Under the pieces are notes generated by a model. The model saw nothing but the letters and a program-made list of their open reading frames with translations, was not told where the DNA came from and searched no databases. A stretch of 64,000 nucleotides of DNA from Citrobacter farmeri (lineage in GTDB: Bacteria; Pseudomonadota; Gammaproteobacteria; Enterobacterales; Enterobacteriaceae), in assembly GCF_019048065.1 (NCBI RefSeq), contig NZ_CP077291.1:3968001-4032000 (forward strand). Direction: 5' to 3'. The translations under genes were made by a program, and so were the position numbers. Below are positions 50,993 through 60,593 of the stretch, piece after piece. Each line of letters starts with the position of its first letter. Position 1 is the stretch's first letter.

Positions 50993-51979
50993 TTACTGCG
51001 GTAACTGACACGCCAGTAAAAATTCTGCTGTGCCTTCATCAACAATCAGATCCGTGACATACCCCCCCAGCAGGGCACCCAGCGTCGCGTCATAGCCTCT
51101 TTCCCCACCAGCAAGAAAGATCTTCCGTTCAATCTGCCTTAACTGAGCCAGACTGATCCCCAGAATACGCTGGTCAACATCCGCCACGACGGGCATCCCT
51201 TTCTTGTCATAGAAGCGACCACAAATGACCCCCACCGCGCCTAAATCCCGATATGTCTGCATCTCCTTCTTACTCAGCACACCCACCCGAATAAGGGGAT
51301 TTTCATCAAGAGCGTTACCCACGACGAAAAAGGCTTTTGTACAACGCGTCAGAACGTCAAAATTCGATCGAATAATAGGCTCTGCCTGTAGCTCCATTGC
51401 CAGTCTGGCACTGGATACCACGGCGGGAACATGAAGAGAAGCGACACGACCAGAAAGCTTGTAGGCGATTTGCGATGAGGATTCAATAATCGTAAGGTCC
51501 GGTTGAGATGGCATGGAACCGAGCATCTGAATAACGGTGACATTCTTACATGACTTCGGCGTCATGGTTTTGCTCATCTGATGGATTGTTCTTCCCCAGG
51601 CAACCCCCAGCACATCACCATTTTCAATAACCTGATTCAGATACATTCCTCCGGCACGCGAAAGACGAGTCCGCATCAGCTTTGTATCATCACGTTTCCC
51701 GGCATGTTCGCCATCAGGCACGATAAGCACTCTCTGGAGATTGAATTTGTCGCGAATCTGCAAAGCGGCATCTATCGATCCAAAAACATTCACATCCAGG
51801 TTGATATGAACCAGGCCATTTTCGCGGGCTGTCTGCAAGTATTTGACAACCGTGACACGGGATACCCCCATGATGGCCGCAACTTCAGTCTGGCTTTTGC
51901 CTTCCTGATAGTACAGCCATGTTGCATGAAGTACGGGATCGTCATTGAACAGGCTGCTGTTGGTTTGTTCTCTATCCAC
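50993..51979 (-). CDS. SorC-family transcriptional regulator
   Basis: 328 residues. An N-terminal helix-turn-helix (KSQTEVAAIMGVSRVTVVKY, about 29-48) precedes the SorC sugar-phosphate-binding domain. Relatives such as SorC, DeoR of Bacillus and LsrR sense phosphorylated sugars. Placed convergently after the kinase-isomerase-aldolase-transporter run, it probably responds to a pathway sugar phosphate, perhaps 5-deoxyribose 1-phosphate, and acts at the operator-like site near 46,730. Effector and sign of control are unknown. Confidence 0.88.
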   Translation of the reverse strand: MDREQTNSSLFNDDPVLHATWLYYQEGKSQTEVAAIMGVSRVTVVKYLQTARENGLVHINLDVNVFGSIDAALQIRDKFNLQRVLIVPDGEHAGKRDDTKLMRTRLSRAGGMYLNQVIENGDVLGVAWGRTIHQMSKTMTPKSCKNVTVIQMLGSMPSQPDLTIIESSSQIAYKLSGRVASLHVPAVVSSARLAMELQAEPIIRSNFDVLTRCTKAFFVVGNALDENPLIRVGVLSKKEMQTYRDLGAVGVICGRFYDKKGMPVVADVDQRILGISLAQLRQIERKIFLAGGERGYDATLGALLGGYVTDLIVDEGTAEFLLACQLPQ

Positions 51980-52136
51980 TTTTGTATCCCTGTATTAGGC
52001 CGGGGAAATGCTCATCTTGACCCGGAGAGTTAATGCAGATTACCAGTTGTATGATTTTATATAGATATTTTATGCTTTTACATTAAATAAACCAGCATAC
52101 CAAATGAATGATCGACTCCGCTCCCCCAGTCTGAAA

Positions 52137-52159
52137 AAGCCGGAGATACGCCCCGGCTT
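52137..52159 (-). terminator. gss terminator
   Basis: AAGCCGG / CCGGCTT stem followed on the minus strand by TTTTTC, 25 bases after the gss stop. Confidence 0.75.
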
Positions 52160-52183
52160 ATTCAGTTCCTTACGCGAGATGAC

Positions 52184-54043
52184 TCACTCCTTCAGTACTA
52201 TCAGCGGTTCGATATCGCTCTCTTTTTTGATAACCAGTGATTCATCGCCGCGCAGACAGGTGCCGCCGTAGTTTCCACCGACGGTAAAGGTGCACACCTG
52301 AATATACTTACCGGCAACGTTTGGCAGGCACCACAGCTGCTGATAAATGTTCTTCTGCTCAGCAAATTTTCCGCTGGTTTTATCCAGCAACTCTTCCTGA
52401 TGGCTGACCAGATCGATATTGCTCCCACAGCGTCCGGCAATCGGTTTCACCGCATACCCGGTTTGCGCCAGTTCCTCGTTGACGATGAAATCGGTATCCA
52501 GCAGGTAGCGGTGATGCGGGAAAAGTTGCCAGAGGATCGGCAGAATCGCTTTGTTACCCGGGATCACCGTCCACAGCGGCTCGAAGACCAGCACTTCCGG
52601 GCGCAGCAGCACATCAATCAGCCGTACATCCTGATCGGTATGCCCGGTTCGAATCGGCACAGCGGCATACTCGGTTTCGCTGACTTCGCGCACCTGCTCA
52701 ATCGCCGTTTCCCACGCCCAGGTTTTCCAGACGCAGTTCACCAGGCGTCCGTCGCCATCAATCAACTGACCGGCATCATCCCAACGCAACTCATCCAGCC
52801 CACGCAGGATCTTACTTTCAAACCCCGCCTGATGCAGCGCCTGCTGCATAAACTGTGCGTGGTAGTTCTCCTCGATATCCTTATCCTGCATGATGTGCAC
52901 AAAAGGTCGCGCGTGACTGTGTTTCCAGGCGCCTGCCAGCTCGTTAATCAGCCCTTCAGCCGGGTTATGCCCCAACCCTTTATAACCCTGCTCCGCCCAG
53001 CGCTCGAGAATTAGCCCCGCCTCGGTATGACACGATGCGGAATCGGCGTTGTATTCGTACACCTTCAGCCCACGCTCATCCATACAGAAATCCATACGAC
53101 CGGTGATCATATGGTGGCGGCGACGCTGCCAGGAGAGTCGCAAACGCGGCCAGAGAATTTTGGGAATGTCGAACAGCGCCAGCAGGTTATCATCTTTCAA
53201 CACCTTGTCTGTGGCGTGCAGATACATCAGATGCAGCTCGTTGGTCGCTTTGATCAACTCCTGCTCGGCACTCTCTGTAATTGTGAAATACTGGTACGGA
53301 TCCTGATTGATCACGTGACCGTTCGCCATCACATAGGCTTTTTGCAGCGGATCCTGTTCGTCCAGCCACTTACCGTCGAACAGCCCCTTTTCTTCCAGTC
53401 TTGCCGCACCAATCTTCAGCGAATCATTGGCGATCTCCGGCTGCGCCAGGCTGTGTTCGGTATCGTCGGTCTGGATCATCCAGCCAAGAATGGTGGTGTC
53501 GTCGAAAGTGTCTTTCAGGGTATAGCGGCCATTTTCCACCACCATCTCCAGCTCACGCGTCCACTGCTGTCCGGGAGGAAGCGGGGTGTGAATGACGTTC
53601 TGCTCGGCAATGCGGATTTTGTTGTCCAGCAGTTGAGTGATAATCGCGACGTGGCCGGTGTCTTTAAACTCACCGCCTTTCTGCCAGATGAGCAACGCCC
53701 CGGCGACCGGCGCGCGGGGCGACCCGTTAGGAAACGCCTGCAATGGCAGAATGTTGTCGTTCACCACTTCGCGCAGAAAACGCAGCGAAAAGATCTCCCA
53801 CGCCATGCCGACGTCGGTGAACACCGCACCATAATTCAGGAAGAGGAAACGGCGCGCGAATTCGACGCACTGCCATTTGTGACCCATATATTCATTGTCG
53901 ATATAGCTGCGAAATGCAGCATCATCGTCATAGTCCCGTGGGTCGAGGGAGCTGTAATCTGAAGAGTAGATCGCTACACCACCGGGGGCATAGCCCAATA
54001 ATGTCCCGAACGGGGCATCCTGACTGGTCGTTCCTTTGCTCAT
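52184..54043 (-). CDS. gss: Bifunctional glutathionylspermidine synthetase/amidase
   Basis: 619 residues, identical in length to E. coli Gss. The N-terminal CHAP-type amidase has its nucleophile Cys59 in GHKWQCVEFARR; the C-terminal ATP-grasp synthetase contains DFCMDERGLKVYEYNADSA and AGRCGSNIDLVSH. It joins glutathione to spermidine and can hydrolyse the product, tying together the glutathione and polyamine genes of this window. It marks the return to backbone order. Confidence 0.96.
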   Translation of the reverse strand: MSKGTTSQDAPFGTLLGYAPGGVAIYSSDYSSLDPRDYDDDAAFRSYIDNEYMGHKWQCVEFARRFLFLNYGAVFTDVGMAWEIFSLRFLREVVNDNILPLQAFPNGSPRAPVAGALLIWQKGGEFKDTGHVAIITQLLDNKIRIAEQNVIHTPLPPGQQWTRELEMVVENGRYTLKDTFDDTTILGWMIQTDDTEHSLAQPEIANDSLKIGAARLEEKGLFDGKWLDEQDPLQKAYVMANGHVINQDPYQYFTITESAEQELIKATNELHLMYLHATDKVLKDDNLLALFDIPKILWPRLRLSWQRRRHHMITGRMDFCMDERGLKVYEYNADSASCHTEAGLILERWAEQGYKGLGHNPAEGLINELAGAWKHSHARPFVHIMQDKDIEENYHAQFMQQALHQAGFESKILRGLDELRWDDAGQLIDGDGRLVNCVWKTWAWETAIEQVREVSETEYAAVPIRTGHTDQDVRLIDVLLRPEVLVFEPLWTVIPGNKAILPILWQLFPHHRYLLDTDFIVNEELAQTGYAVKPIAGRCGSNIDLVSHQEELLDKTSGKFAEQKNIYQQLWCLPNVAGKYIQVCTFTVGGNYGGTCLRGDESLVIKKESDIEPLIVLKE

Positions 54044-54238
54044 GCACCTTACCTCAAAACTATACAGCGGAGCAGCTTCTGCTTGCCTGCTCTACACCGC
54101 CGACCATCATACACCTCAACGCAGCGGGAGCGCGCGCAACAACAAAAAATAGCCAGGTGTAAATGTGCCAATCTGTTAAATGCGCGGGTGGCGACCTGCT
54201 ACACTGCTTCAACACAACCACTCAGAAGGCAGGTCAAC

Positions 54239-55105
54239 ATGTCAGATAACACTTATCAGCCCGCGAAAGTCTGGACGTGGGAAAAATCCAGCGGCGGTGC
54301 GTTCGCCAACATCAACCGTCCGATCTCCGGTCCAACTCACGACAAAACGCTGCCCGTCGGTAAGCATCCGCTTCAGCTCTATTCGCTGGGCACGCCGAAC
54401 GGCCAGAAGGTCACCATCATGCTGGAAGAGCTGCTGGCGCAGGGAGTGAGCGGCGCAGAGTACGATGCGTGGCTGATTCGCATTGGCGAAGGCGATCAGT
54501 TCTCCAGCGGCTTTGTAGAGGTTAACCCGAATTCGAAGATCCCGGCATTGCGCGATCATTCGCAGAACCCGCCGGTGCGCGTGTTTGAATCGGGATCGAT
54601 CCTGCTGTATCTGGCGGAAAAGTTCGGCTATTTCCTGCCGCAGGATCGGGCAAAACGTACAGAAACCCTGAACTGGCTGTTCTGGCTCCAGGGTGCAGCG
54701 CCCTTCCTCGGCGGCGGCTTTGGCCACTTCTATCACTACGCGCCGGTGAAGATTGAGTACGCGATCAACCGCTTTACGATGGAAGCCAAACGCCTGTTGG
54801 ACGTGCTGGATAAACAGCTGGCGGATAACGCTTTTGTGGCGGGCGATGAGTACACCATTGCCGATATGGCCATCTGGCCGTGGTTTGGCAACGTCGTGCT
54901 GGGCAATGTGTACGATGCAGCGGAATTCCTTGACGCAGGCAGCTACAAAAATGTGCTGCGCTGGGCAAAAGAGGTCGCTGAACGTCCGGCCGTTAAACGC
55001 GGACGGATTGTGAATCGTACCAATGGGCCACTGAATGAGCAGCTTCATGAGCGTCATGACGCCGGTGATTTTGAAACCCAGACAGAAGATAAGCGTCAGG
55101 GTTAA
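54239..55105 (+). CDS. yghU: Nu-class glutathione transferase YghU
   Basis: 288 residues from MSDNTYQPAK (54239), the E. coli length. A thioredoxin-fold domain (LYSLGTPNGQKVTIMLEEL, NPNSKIPALRD) is followed by the helical GST domain. The family has disulfide-bond reductase activity with glutathione. Divergent from gss, as in E. coli. Confidence 0.94.
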   Translation: MSDNTYQPAKVWTWEKSSGGAFANINRPISGPTHDKTLPVGKHPLQLYSLGTPNGQKVTIMLEELLAQGVSGAEYDAWLIRIGEGDQFSSGFVEVNPNSKIPALRDHSQNPPVRVFESGSILLYLAEKFGYFLPQDRAKRTETLNWLFWLQGAAPFLGGGFGHFYHYAPVKIEYAINRFTMEAKRLLDVLDKQLADNAFVAGDEYTIADMAIWPWFGNVVLGNVYDAAEFLDAGSYKNVLRWAKEVAERPAVKRGRIVNRTNGPLNEQLHERHDAGDFETQTEDKRQG

Positions 55106-55111
55106 CGATGA

Positions 55112-55142
55112 AAAATGCCGGATAGAAAATATCCGGCATTTT
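55112..55142. terminator. Bidirectional terminator yghU-hybG
   Basis: A 13-pair perfect stem AAAATGCCGGATA / TATCCGGCATTTT with a five-base loop between convergent genes. Confidence 0.92.
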
Positions 55143-55145
55143 CTC

Positions 55146-55394
55146 TCAGGCGCTGGTCACGTCGTACTCCATACGGCGTAGCGCATCCAGCGTGGCTTTG
55201 GCTTCTTCTTCATCAATGATGCTCATCGCAAAACCCACATGCACTAACACCCACTGCCCGACCAGTTGTGCAGGACTGTCTTCACAGATCAGCGCAATAT
55301 TCACATCACGCTTGATGCCGCACACTTCCACCTGCGCCAGCTGGTGAATATCTTCACCGACGGCCAGTACCTGACCCGGAACGCCTATACACAT
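55146..55394 (-). CDS. hybG: Hydrogenase maturation chaperone HybG
   Basis: 82 residues of the HypC family with the essential N-terminal [12 protein letters not shown]; Cys2 carries the Fe(CN)2CO moiety with HypD. Last gene of the hyb operon, 30 bases after hybF. Confidence 0.96.
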   Translation of the reverse strand: MCIGVPGQVLAVGEDIHQLAQVEVCGIKRDVNIALICEDSPAQLVGQWVLVHVGFAMSIIDEEEAKATLDALRRMEYDVTSA

Positions 55395-55424
55395 ATCTGA
55401 CTCCGCCCCATGTCACAGCATGGG

Positions 55425-55766
55425 TTATTCAACTTCAATACTTTTCACTTTCAGCGAATCGCCAGTATCAACACGCAGACGGTCGCCATGACAACGCGGA
55501 CATTGCGCATCGTGCTGAGTGATTTCAACCGCCTGGCTGCAATCCCAGCACCATGCCTGCGCCGGTTTGTAGTCAATGTGCAGTTCACAGCCTTGCGCCA
55601 CCGTCCCCTGGCAGACAATGTCAAAACTAAAACGTACCGCGCTCTCTTCGACACAGGACAGCGCGCCAATCTCCAGCCACACGCCGGTGACGCGCTTTAC
55701 GCCGTGCTGTTCAGCCTGCTGTTGAATAATTTCAACCGCACTCTGACAAAGAGACAGCTCATGCAT
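55425..55766 (-). CDS. hybF: Nickel-insertion protein HybF (HypA family)
   Basis: 113 residues from MHELSLCQSA (55766). His2 is the family nickel ligand, and two CxxC pairs (CWDC, CPRC) form the zinc site. It delivers nickel to hydrogenase large subunits with HypB. The start overlaps hybE by 8 bases. Confidence 0.95.
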   Translation of the reverse strand: MHELSLCQSAVEIIQQQAEQHGVKRVTGVWLEIGALSCVEESAVRFSFDIVCQGTVAQGCELHIDYKPAQAWCWDCSQAVEITQHDAQCPRCHGDRLRVDTGDSLKVKSIEVE

Positions 55767-56250
55767 TCTGCAAGCCCCGACGCCCGAACAGCAGCGCGCG
55801 ACGTCCCGCCTGCTGCGGTGCGTCCGGATCGCTGACCGGCAGCGACAGCAGCATCCGCGCGCAGTCATCGGCCAGACGTATGCCCTCTTCCGTCGACAGG
55901 CTGTGGTTGAGCGGCGACATCAGGGAACAGGAGAGGTATTGCGATACGCCATCCAGTTCGCCCACGGTGAACGTCATCGTGCCATACGGTAGATGCAGTC
56001 CAATCTTTTCACTCACTTTGCGCACCGGCCAGAGCTGGTCTGGCCCGGGGAAAATCAGCGCACTCAGCATCCACGGCGTAATCACGCATCCGGTCCACTG
56101 CCCTTCAAACAGCGTAAAATCAGAGACATACACCGGCATTTCAGGATGCAGGAAGGACAGATCGTGCATCGAACGCTGCGCAATTGCTTCAAACGCGGCC
56201 TGAACCTGCGCCTTCGGGGCAGTCTGGAACCCGGAAATCTCCTCAGACAC
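55759..56250 (-). CDS. hybE: Hydrogenase-2 assembly chaperone HybE
   Basis: 163 residues from a GTG start at 56250 (VSEEISGFQ), placed after GGAGG and inside the hybD end with an 8-base overlap. A longer in-frame start 25 codons upstream would run through hybD and is rejected; E. coli HybE has 162 residues. HybE prevents premature Tat export of the small subunit HybO. Confidence 0.93.
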   Translation of the reverse strand: MSEEISGFQTAPKAQVQAAFEAIAQRSMHDLSFLHPEMPVYVSDFTLFEGQWTGCVITPWMLSALIFPGPDQLWPVRKVSEKIGLHLPYGTMTFTVGELDGVSQYLSCSLMSPLNHSLSTEEGIRLADDCARMLLSLPVSDPDAPQQAGRRALLFGRRGLQNA

Positions 56251-56737
56251 GAGCCACCTCCCGTGGGATCGCTTCAACGCCCGACTCACGCAACGCAGCC
56301 AGAACCTGCGCAAGCGCAGGTTCAATCATCGCTTCAACCGTTGGCGTTAAGCCAATGTTCGGTTCCAGCGATTCCGGAATGACGCCAATCAACGTCAATT
56401 TTTTCGGAAACTCGCCGGTGAAGCGAAGGGCCGACAGAACGTCGGCCAGGCCCAGCTGATGCGGGGAGATCTTGTTGGTAAACAGCGCCGGCACCTCATC
56501 ATCCCGCAGGATCATCAGCGTACCCGGGGCGTTTTTTCTCGAGACAATGGCATCCGCAATGATCAGATGATCCCGGTTTGCCATGTCGCCGAGCAACTCC
56601 ATGCCCGCCGTACCGCCATCAAGGATTTCCACGAAATCCGGCAATTCATATCGCTGCTCTAAGGCTTCAACGATACGAACGCCGATGGCTTCATCGGTCA
56701 GCAAAATATTGCCGACCCCTAAAACTAAAATCCGCAT
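56243..56737 (-). CDS. hybD: Hydrogenase-2 maturation protease HybD
   Basis: 164 residues. The nickel-binding residues E16, D62 and H93 of the HybD structure are conserved. It cleaves the HybC C-terminus after nickel insertion. Its ATG overlaps the hybC stop in TAATG. Confidence 0.96.
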   Translation of the reverse strand: MRILVLGVGNILLTDEAIGVRIVEALEQRYELPDFVEILDGGTAGMELLGDMANRDHLIIADAIVSRKNAPGTLMILRDDEVPALFTNKISPHQLGLADVLSALRFTGEFPKKLTLIGVIPESLEPNIGLTPTVEAMIEPALAQVLAALRESGVEAIPREVARV

Positions 56738-58440
56738 TACAGAACCTTCACAGAGACAACTTCGTTTCCGTCAGCATCAACAACGTGCACCGCGCACGCC
56801 ATGCAAGGATCGAAAGAGTGAATAGTACGTACCACTTCCAGCGGTTTTTCCGGATCGGCAATCGGCGTACCTACCAGAGACTGTTCGTACGGGCCGACGT
56901 CATCGTTGAAGTTACGCGGACCGGAGTTCCAGGTTGACGGTACCACCGCCTGGTAGTTACTGATAATGCCGTCTTTAATCACCATCCAGTGAGAGAGCAT
57001 CCCGCGCGGCGCTTCGAGGAAACCGACACCTTTAAATTCGCCCGTCGCCGGAATATTCGGTTTCACGAACGTGGTGTGGTCACCTTTACCGATATTGGCA
57101 ATCAGCGCACTGTACTGGCTCTGCAGGATACCCTGCAGTTCACAGCAGTGAACAGTACGACCAATAATGCGACCCAACGTGGAGTGCAGCTGTGCCACTT
57201 CCAACGTTTTACCGGTCAGCGCCTGATAAATCGCAACGATTTCATTCAGTTTCGCCTTCGTGGACTCACGTCCGGCGGCCAGTTTAACCAGCATATTCGC
57301 CAGCGGCCCCACTTCGACGGTTTTACCGTAGAACGTCGGGGATTTCACCCACGAGTATTTGCCGTCATCTGACCAACCGTTATATTCCGGAATGGTGGTC
57401 CCTTCCCACGGTGCCTGCGGGGCTTCGTCTTTATACCAGGCGTGTTTGGCACTCTCCTGAATCCCTTTGATCAGGTACTCGTCGGAGTGGGAGGAGATCG
57501 GGCGATAGCTCGACAGATCCGCATTTTCGATATAGCCGCCCGGGAACAGGAAGCTGCCGTTCTTACCGTCGGTCGGGAATTCCGGCGCAGCCAGATAGTT
57601 GACCGCCCCTTTACCATGCTCCAGCCAGTCCGGATAGAACGCGGCAATCACCGCCGTATCCACCTTGTAGACCTGTTCAACAAAGTCGCTCAGTTTATCG
57701 ATGAAAGACTTGATGTACATCAGGCGTTCCAGGTTCAGTACGCCCAGGCCGTCGAGGTTGATCGGGTTGGCAACGCCACCCACCGCCAGGTTCTGGATGT
57801 GCGGTGTTTTACCGCCCAGCAACGCCACCACGCGGTTAGCATCACGCTGACATTCCAGCGCCTGCAGGTAGTGAGCAACAGCAATCAGGTTCACTTCCGG
57901 CGGCAGTTTCATCGCCGGATGTCCCCAGTAACCGTTGGCGAAAATCCCCAACTGGCCGCTGGCAACCAGGTCCTTGATCTTATTCTGAACCTTCGTGAAC
58001 TCTTCCGCGCTGTTCAGGTGCCATGTCGACACGCCGTTCAGCATCGCTGACGCTTTTGCCGGATCGGCTTTCAGTGCCGAGGTGATGTCCACCCAGTCCA
58101 GCGCCGAGAGCTGATAGAAGTGCACAATGTGGTCATGGGTGGTATGCGCCGACAAAATGATGTTACGGATATACTGGGCGTTAACCGGAACGTCGATGTT
58201 CAGCGCGCTTTCTGCCGCACGAACGGAGGCAATCGCGTGCGTTGTCGTACAAACGCCGCAAATACGCTGCACAATCATCCACGCGTCACGCGGATCGCGA
58301 TTCTTCACGATCTCTTCCATACCGCGCCACATGGTGCCGGAAGCCCATGCTTTTGAAACAACGCCATTTTCGATTTCGCAATCGATACGTAAGTGCCCCT
58401 CAATACGGGTTACAGGATCAATAGTAATTCTCTGGCTCAT
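56737..58440 (-). CDS. hybC: Hydrogenase-2 large subunit
   Basis: 567 residues. The NiFe site cysteines are in RICGVC (C61, C64) and DPCMAC (C546, C549). The sequence continues 15 residues past His552 (VVDADGNEVVSVKVL), the peptide removed by HybD. It binds H2 in the periplasm. Its start overlaps the hybB stop in ATGA. Confidence 0.98.
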   Translation of the reverse strand: MSQRITIDPVTRIEGHLRIDCEIENGVVSKAWASGTMWRGMEEIVKNRDPRDAWMIVQRICGVCTTTHAIASVRAAESALNIDVPVNAQYIRNIILSAHTTHDHIVHFYQLSALDWVDITSALKADPAKASAMLNGVSTWHLNSAEEFTKVQNKIKDLVASGQLGIFANGYWGHPAMKLPPEVNLIAVAHYLQALECQRDANRVVALLGGKTPHIQNLAVGGVANPINLDGLGVLNLERLMYIKSFIDKLSDFVEQVYKVDTAVIAAFYPDWLEHGKGAVNYLAAPEFPTDGKNGSFLFPGGYIENADLSSYRPISSHSDEYLIKGIQESAKHAWYKDEAPQAPWEGTTIPEYNGWSDDGKYSWVKSPTFYGKTVEVGPLANMLVKLAAGRESTKAKLNEIVAIYQALTGKTLEVAQLHSTLGRIIGRTVHCCELQGILQSQYSALIANIGKGDHTTFVKPNIPATGEFKGVGFLEAPRGMLSHWMVIKDGIISNYQAVVPSTWNSGPRNFNDDVGPYEQSLVGTPIADPEKPLEVVRTIHSFDPCMACAVHVVDADGNEVVSVKVL

Positions 58441-59615
58441 GCTTTGCTCGCCTCATGACGATTGTGATCGTTTTGTTTTAAAGGAGGAAGTATCGGCAGT
58501 AGACGAATGAGTACGATGTAAGCGCAAATCTCAATAGCCACAAAACCAATAGAAATCAACAGTTCTTCCCAGGTCGGGAAGTAGTGGTAGCCACCGCCTG
58601 GATTAAATGCCACCAGCGAATAGGACAGACGCCATGCAGCACAACCCAGAAGCGCACTGAGCGCAGACAGGTACAGCATACGAGAGTCATTGCGCAACTT
58701 CGCAACGCGCAGCACCACTATCGGGAAGACCATCAGCACGACTTCAAGCCAGAACATTGCTGAATAGAAATCGCCGGCAAAGGCATACGACAGCTTGTCC
58801 CGGTAAATCAGTTCACCAAAGCGAAGAACGACAAAGATCGCCAACATTACGCTGATGGTGTTCGTCAGCTTAATGAACAGGTTTTTCTCATCCGGACCGT
58901 TTCCTTTCAGACCAGCCTGAACCAGCGAGCCTTCAAAGATGACGATCGAGAAGCCCATAATAAAGGCCGTCAACACCGAGAACAGCGGCAACATTTCATA
59001 GCTTTGCCACAGCGGATGCACCTTGTAGCCTGCCGAGATCATCAAAGACCCCATTGAAGACTGGTGCATAGTTGGCAGCAGCGCACCGAGGGCGATGATG
59101 AAGAACATCAGCTTGTTCAGACGCTTCAGCGACACCTTCCAGCCCAGACGTTCAAACAACGCTGGGGCAAATTCCAGTGCCATCACCCCAATGTAGATGG
59201 TCATACAGACCGCCGTCTCGAACAGAACCGAGTTCACGTTGAAGTGACCTGGAATGTAGAAGTACGGCAGGTTCCAGTAACGCCCTACGTCAATGGTGAT
59301 TGACAGGCCACCCAGAGAATAACCAAACAGGCTCGCCAGCAGCGCCGGACGTACCAGCGGATGGTATTGCCCCCGGTTGAAGACATATACCGCCCACGCC
59401 AGCGCCCAACCGCCACAGGCAAAGCCGGTGCCGATTAACAGGTCAAAGGCTATCCAGACCCCCCACGGGAAACCGCCGTTCAGATCGGAGACAGACCCCA
59501 ATCCAAATACCAGACGCTTCACGATCAGGAGCATACAGAGGATGATTAACGGCCCGAAGATGATGACCGGTTTGCTGATAATTTTGCCGCCCAGCGGTTT
59601 AGGATCATGACTCAT
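58437..59615 (-). CDS. hybB: Hydrogenase-2 membrane subunit HybB
   Basis: 392-residue NrfD-family membrane protein with about ten hydrophobic segments and no heme-binding histidine pattern evident. It passes electrons between HybA and the quinone pool. It overlaps hybA by 11 bases. Confidence 0.94.
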   Translation of the reverse strand: MSHDPKPLGGKIISKPVIIFGPLIILCMLLIVKRLVFGLGSVSDLNGGFPWGVWIAFDLLIGTGFACGGWALAWAVYVFNRGQYHPLVRPALLASLFGYSLGGLSITIDVGRYWNLPYFYIPGHFNVNSVLFETAVCMTIYIGVMALEFAPALFERLGWKVSLKRLNKLMFFIIALGALLPTMHQSSMGSLMISAGYKVHPLWQSYEMLPLFSVLTAFIMGFSIVIFEGSLVQAGLKGNGPDEKNLFIKLTNTISVMLAIFVVLRFGELIYRDKLSYAFAGDFYSAMFWLEVVLMVFPIVVLRVAKLRNDSRMLYLSALSALLGCAAWRLSYSLVAFNPGGGYHYFPTWEELLISIGFVAIEICAYIVLIRLLPILPPLKQNDHNRHEASKA

Positions 59616-60591
59616 GATCGTCTCCTCCGTCGTGATGGTCGTTTTTGGTATTACGACGAACCAGCACGGTCAAGCCCGCCAGCACGGCCAGTGGTAGCAT
59701 CATGCCTTTATACAGGGTGTGTTGAACATGTTCGGAACGCGCGCCGGTTGAAATCTCATCCAGCTTTGGCAGATCCAGATTCTCGTAAGGCACCCCGGTC
59801 AGTACCAACACCTGAGTTCCGCCGCCCTCTTTCTCACCGTAAAGATGCGGATAGTATTTCGGCACGGTATGCACGTAGGTATCGCCCGTTTTCACGGTTT
59901 GACGCGGATAGTGGTATTCGCTGCCGGGTTTCAGCGCCAGGCGTTTTTGCGCCTCGGCCATCAACTCTTCGCGGGTACCAAAAATGACTGCACCGGCAGG
60001 ACAAACCTCGACACAGCCCGGCAAGCCGCCCTTATCGAGACGTTCAACGCCTTTCTGGTTGCACAGTTCACATTTGTGGAGCGCACCAAACGGGTTGTTG
60101 TAGTCATACTTCGGCACGTTGTACGGACAGGCAACCATGCAGTAACGGCAGCCGGTACAGACGTCTTTGTTATAATGGACGATGCCGGTTTTCGGATCTT
60201 TTTTCAGTGCGGAAACCGGACAGACGGAAACGCAGTTGGGATCGACGCAGTGCATACACTGTTTCTTGATGTATGCATAGCCATTCTCTTCCTGATCTTT
60301 ATTCACGCCTGTACCGCTACGCCACACCTGAATGATGTTATTGGTATACGGCGACAGTTTGTCGTTATTCGACCAGGTCTGCTCCCCTTCCGGGTTACGC
60401 ATCGGGAAGTTGATATCCTGACACTTGGTCACACAGGCCTGACAGCCCACGCACAGCGTTGAGTCATACAACATGCCCAGAGAACCGGGGATGGGCGGGC
60501 GATTTTCTGCAGCCGCGTGGCTGATAGACGGCGCAGCGCCTAACAGCAACGCCCCGCCGGAGGCTGCTTTGATAAAGTTACGTCTGTTCAC
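59605..60591 (-). CDS. hybA: Hydrogenase-2 ferredoxin subunit HybA
   Basis: 328 residues. Tat signal NRRNFIKA at the N-terminus, four iron-sulfur cysteine groups ([43 protein letters not shown]...CVEVC) and a C-terminal hydrophobic anchor. It carries electrons from HybO to HybB. Confidence 0.96.
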   Translation of the reverse strand: MNRRNFIKAASGGALLLGAAPSISHAAAENRPPIPGSLGMLYDSTLCVGCQACVTKCQDINFPMRNPEGEQTWSNNDKLSPYTNNIIQVWRSGTGVNKDQEENGYAYIKKQCMHCVDPNCVSVCPVSALKKDPKTGIVHYNKDVCTGCRYCMVACPYNVPKYDYNNPFGALHKCELCNQKGVERLDKGGLPGCVEVCPAGAVIFGTREELMAEAQKRLALKPGSEYHYPRQTVKTGDTYVHTVPKYYPHLYGEKEGGGTQVLVLTGVPYENLDLPKLDEISTGARSEHVQHTLYKGMMLPLAVLAGLTVLVRRNTKNDHHDGGDDHES

Positions 60592-60593
60592 GG

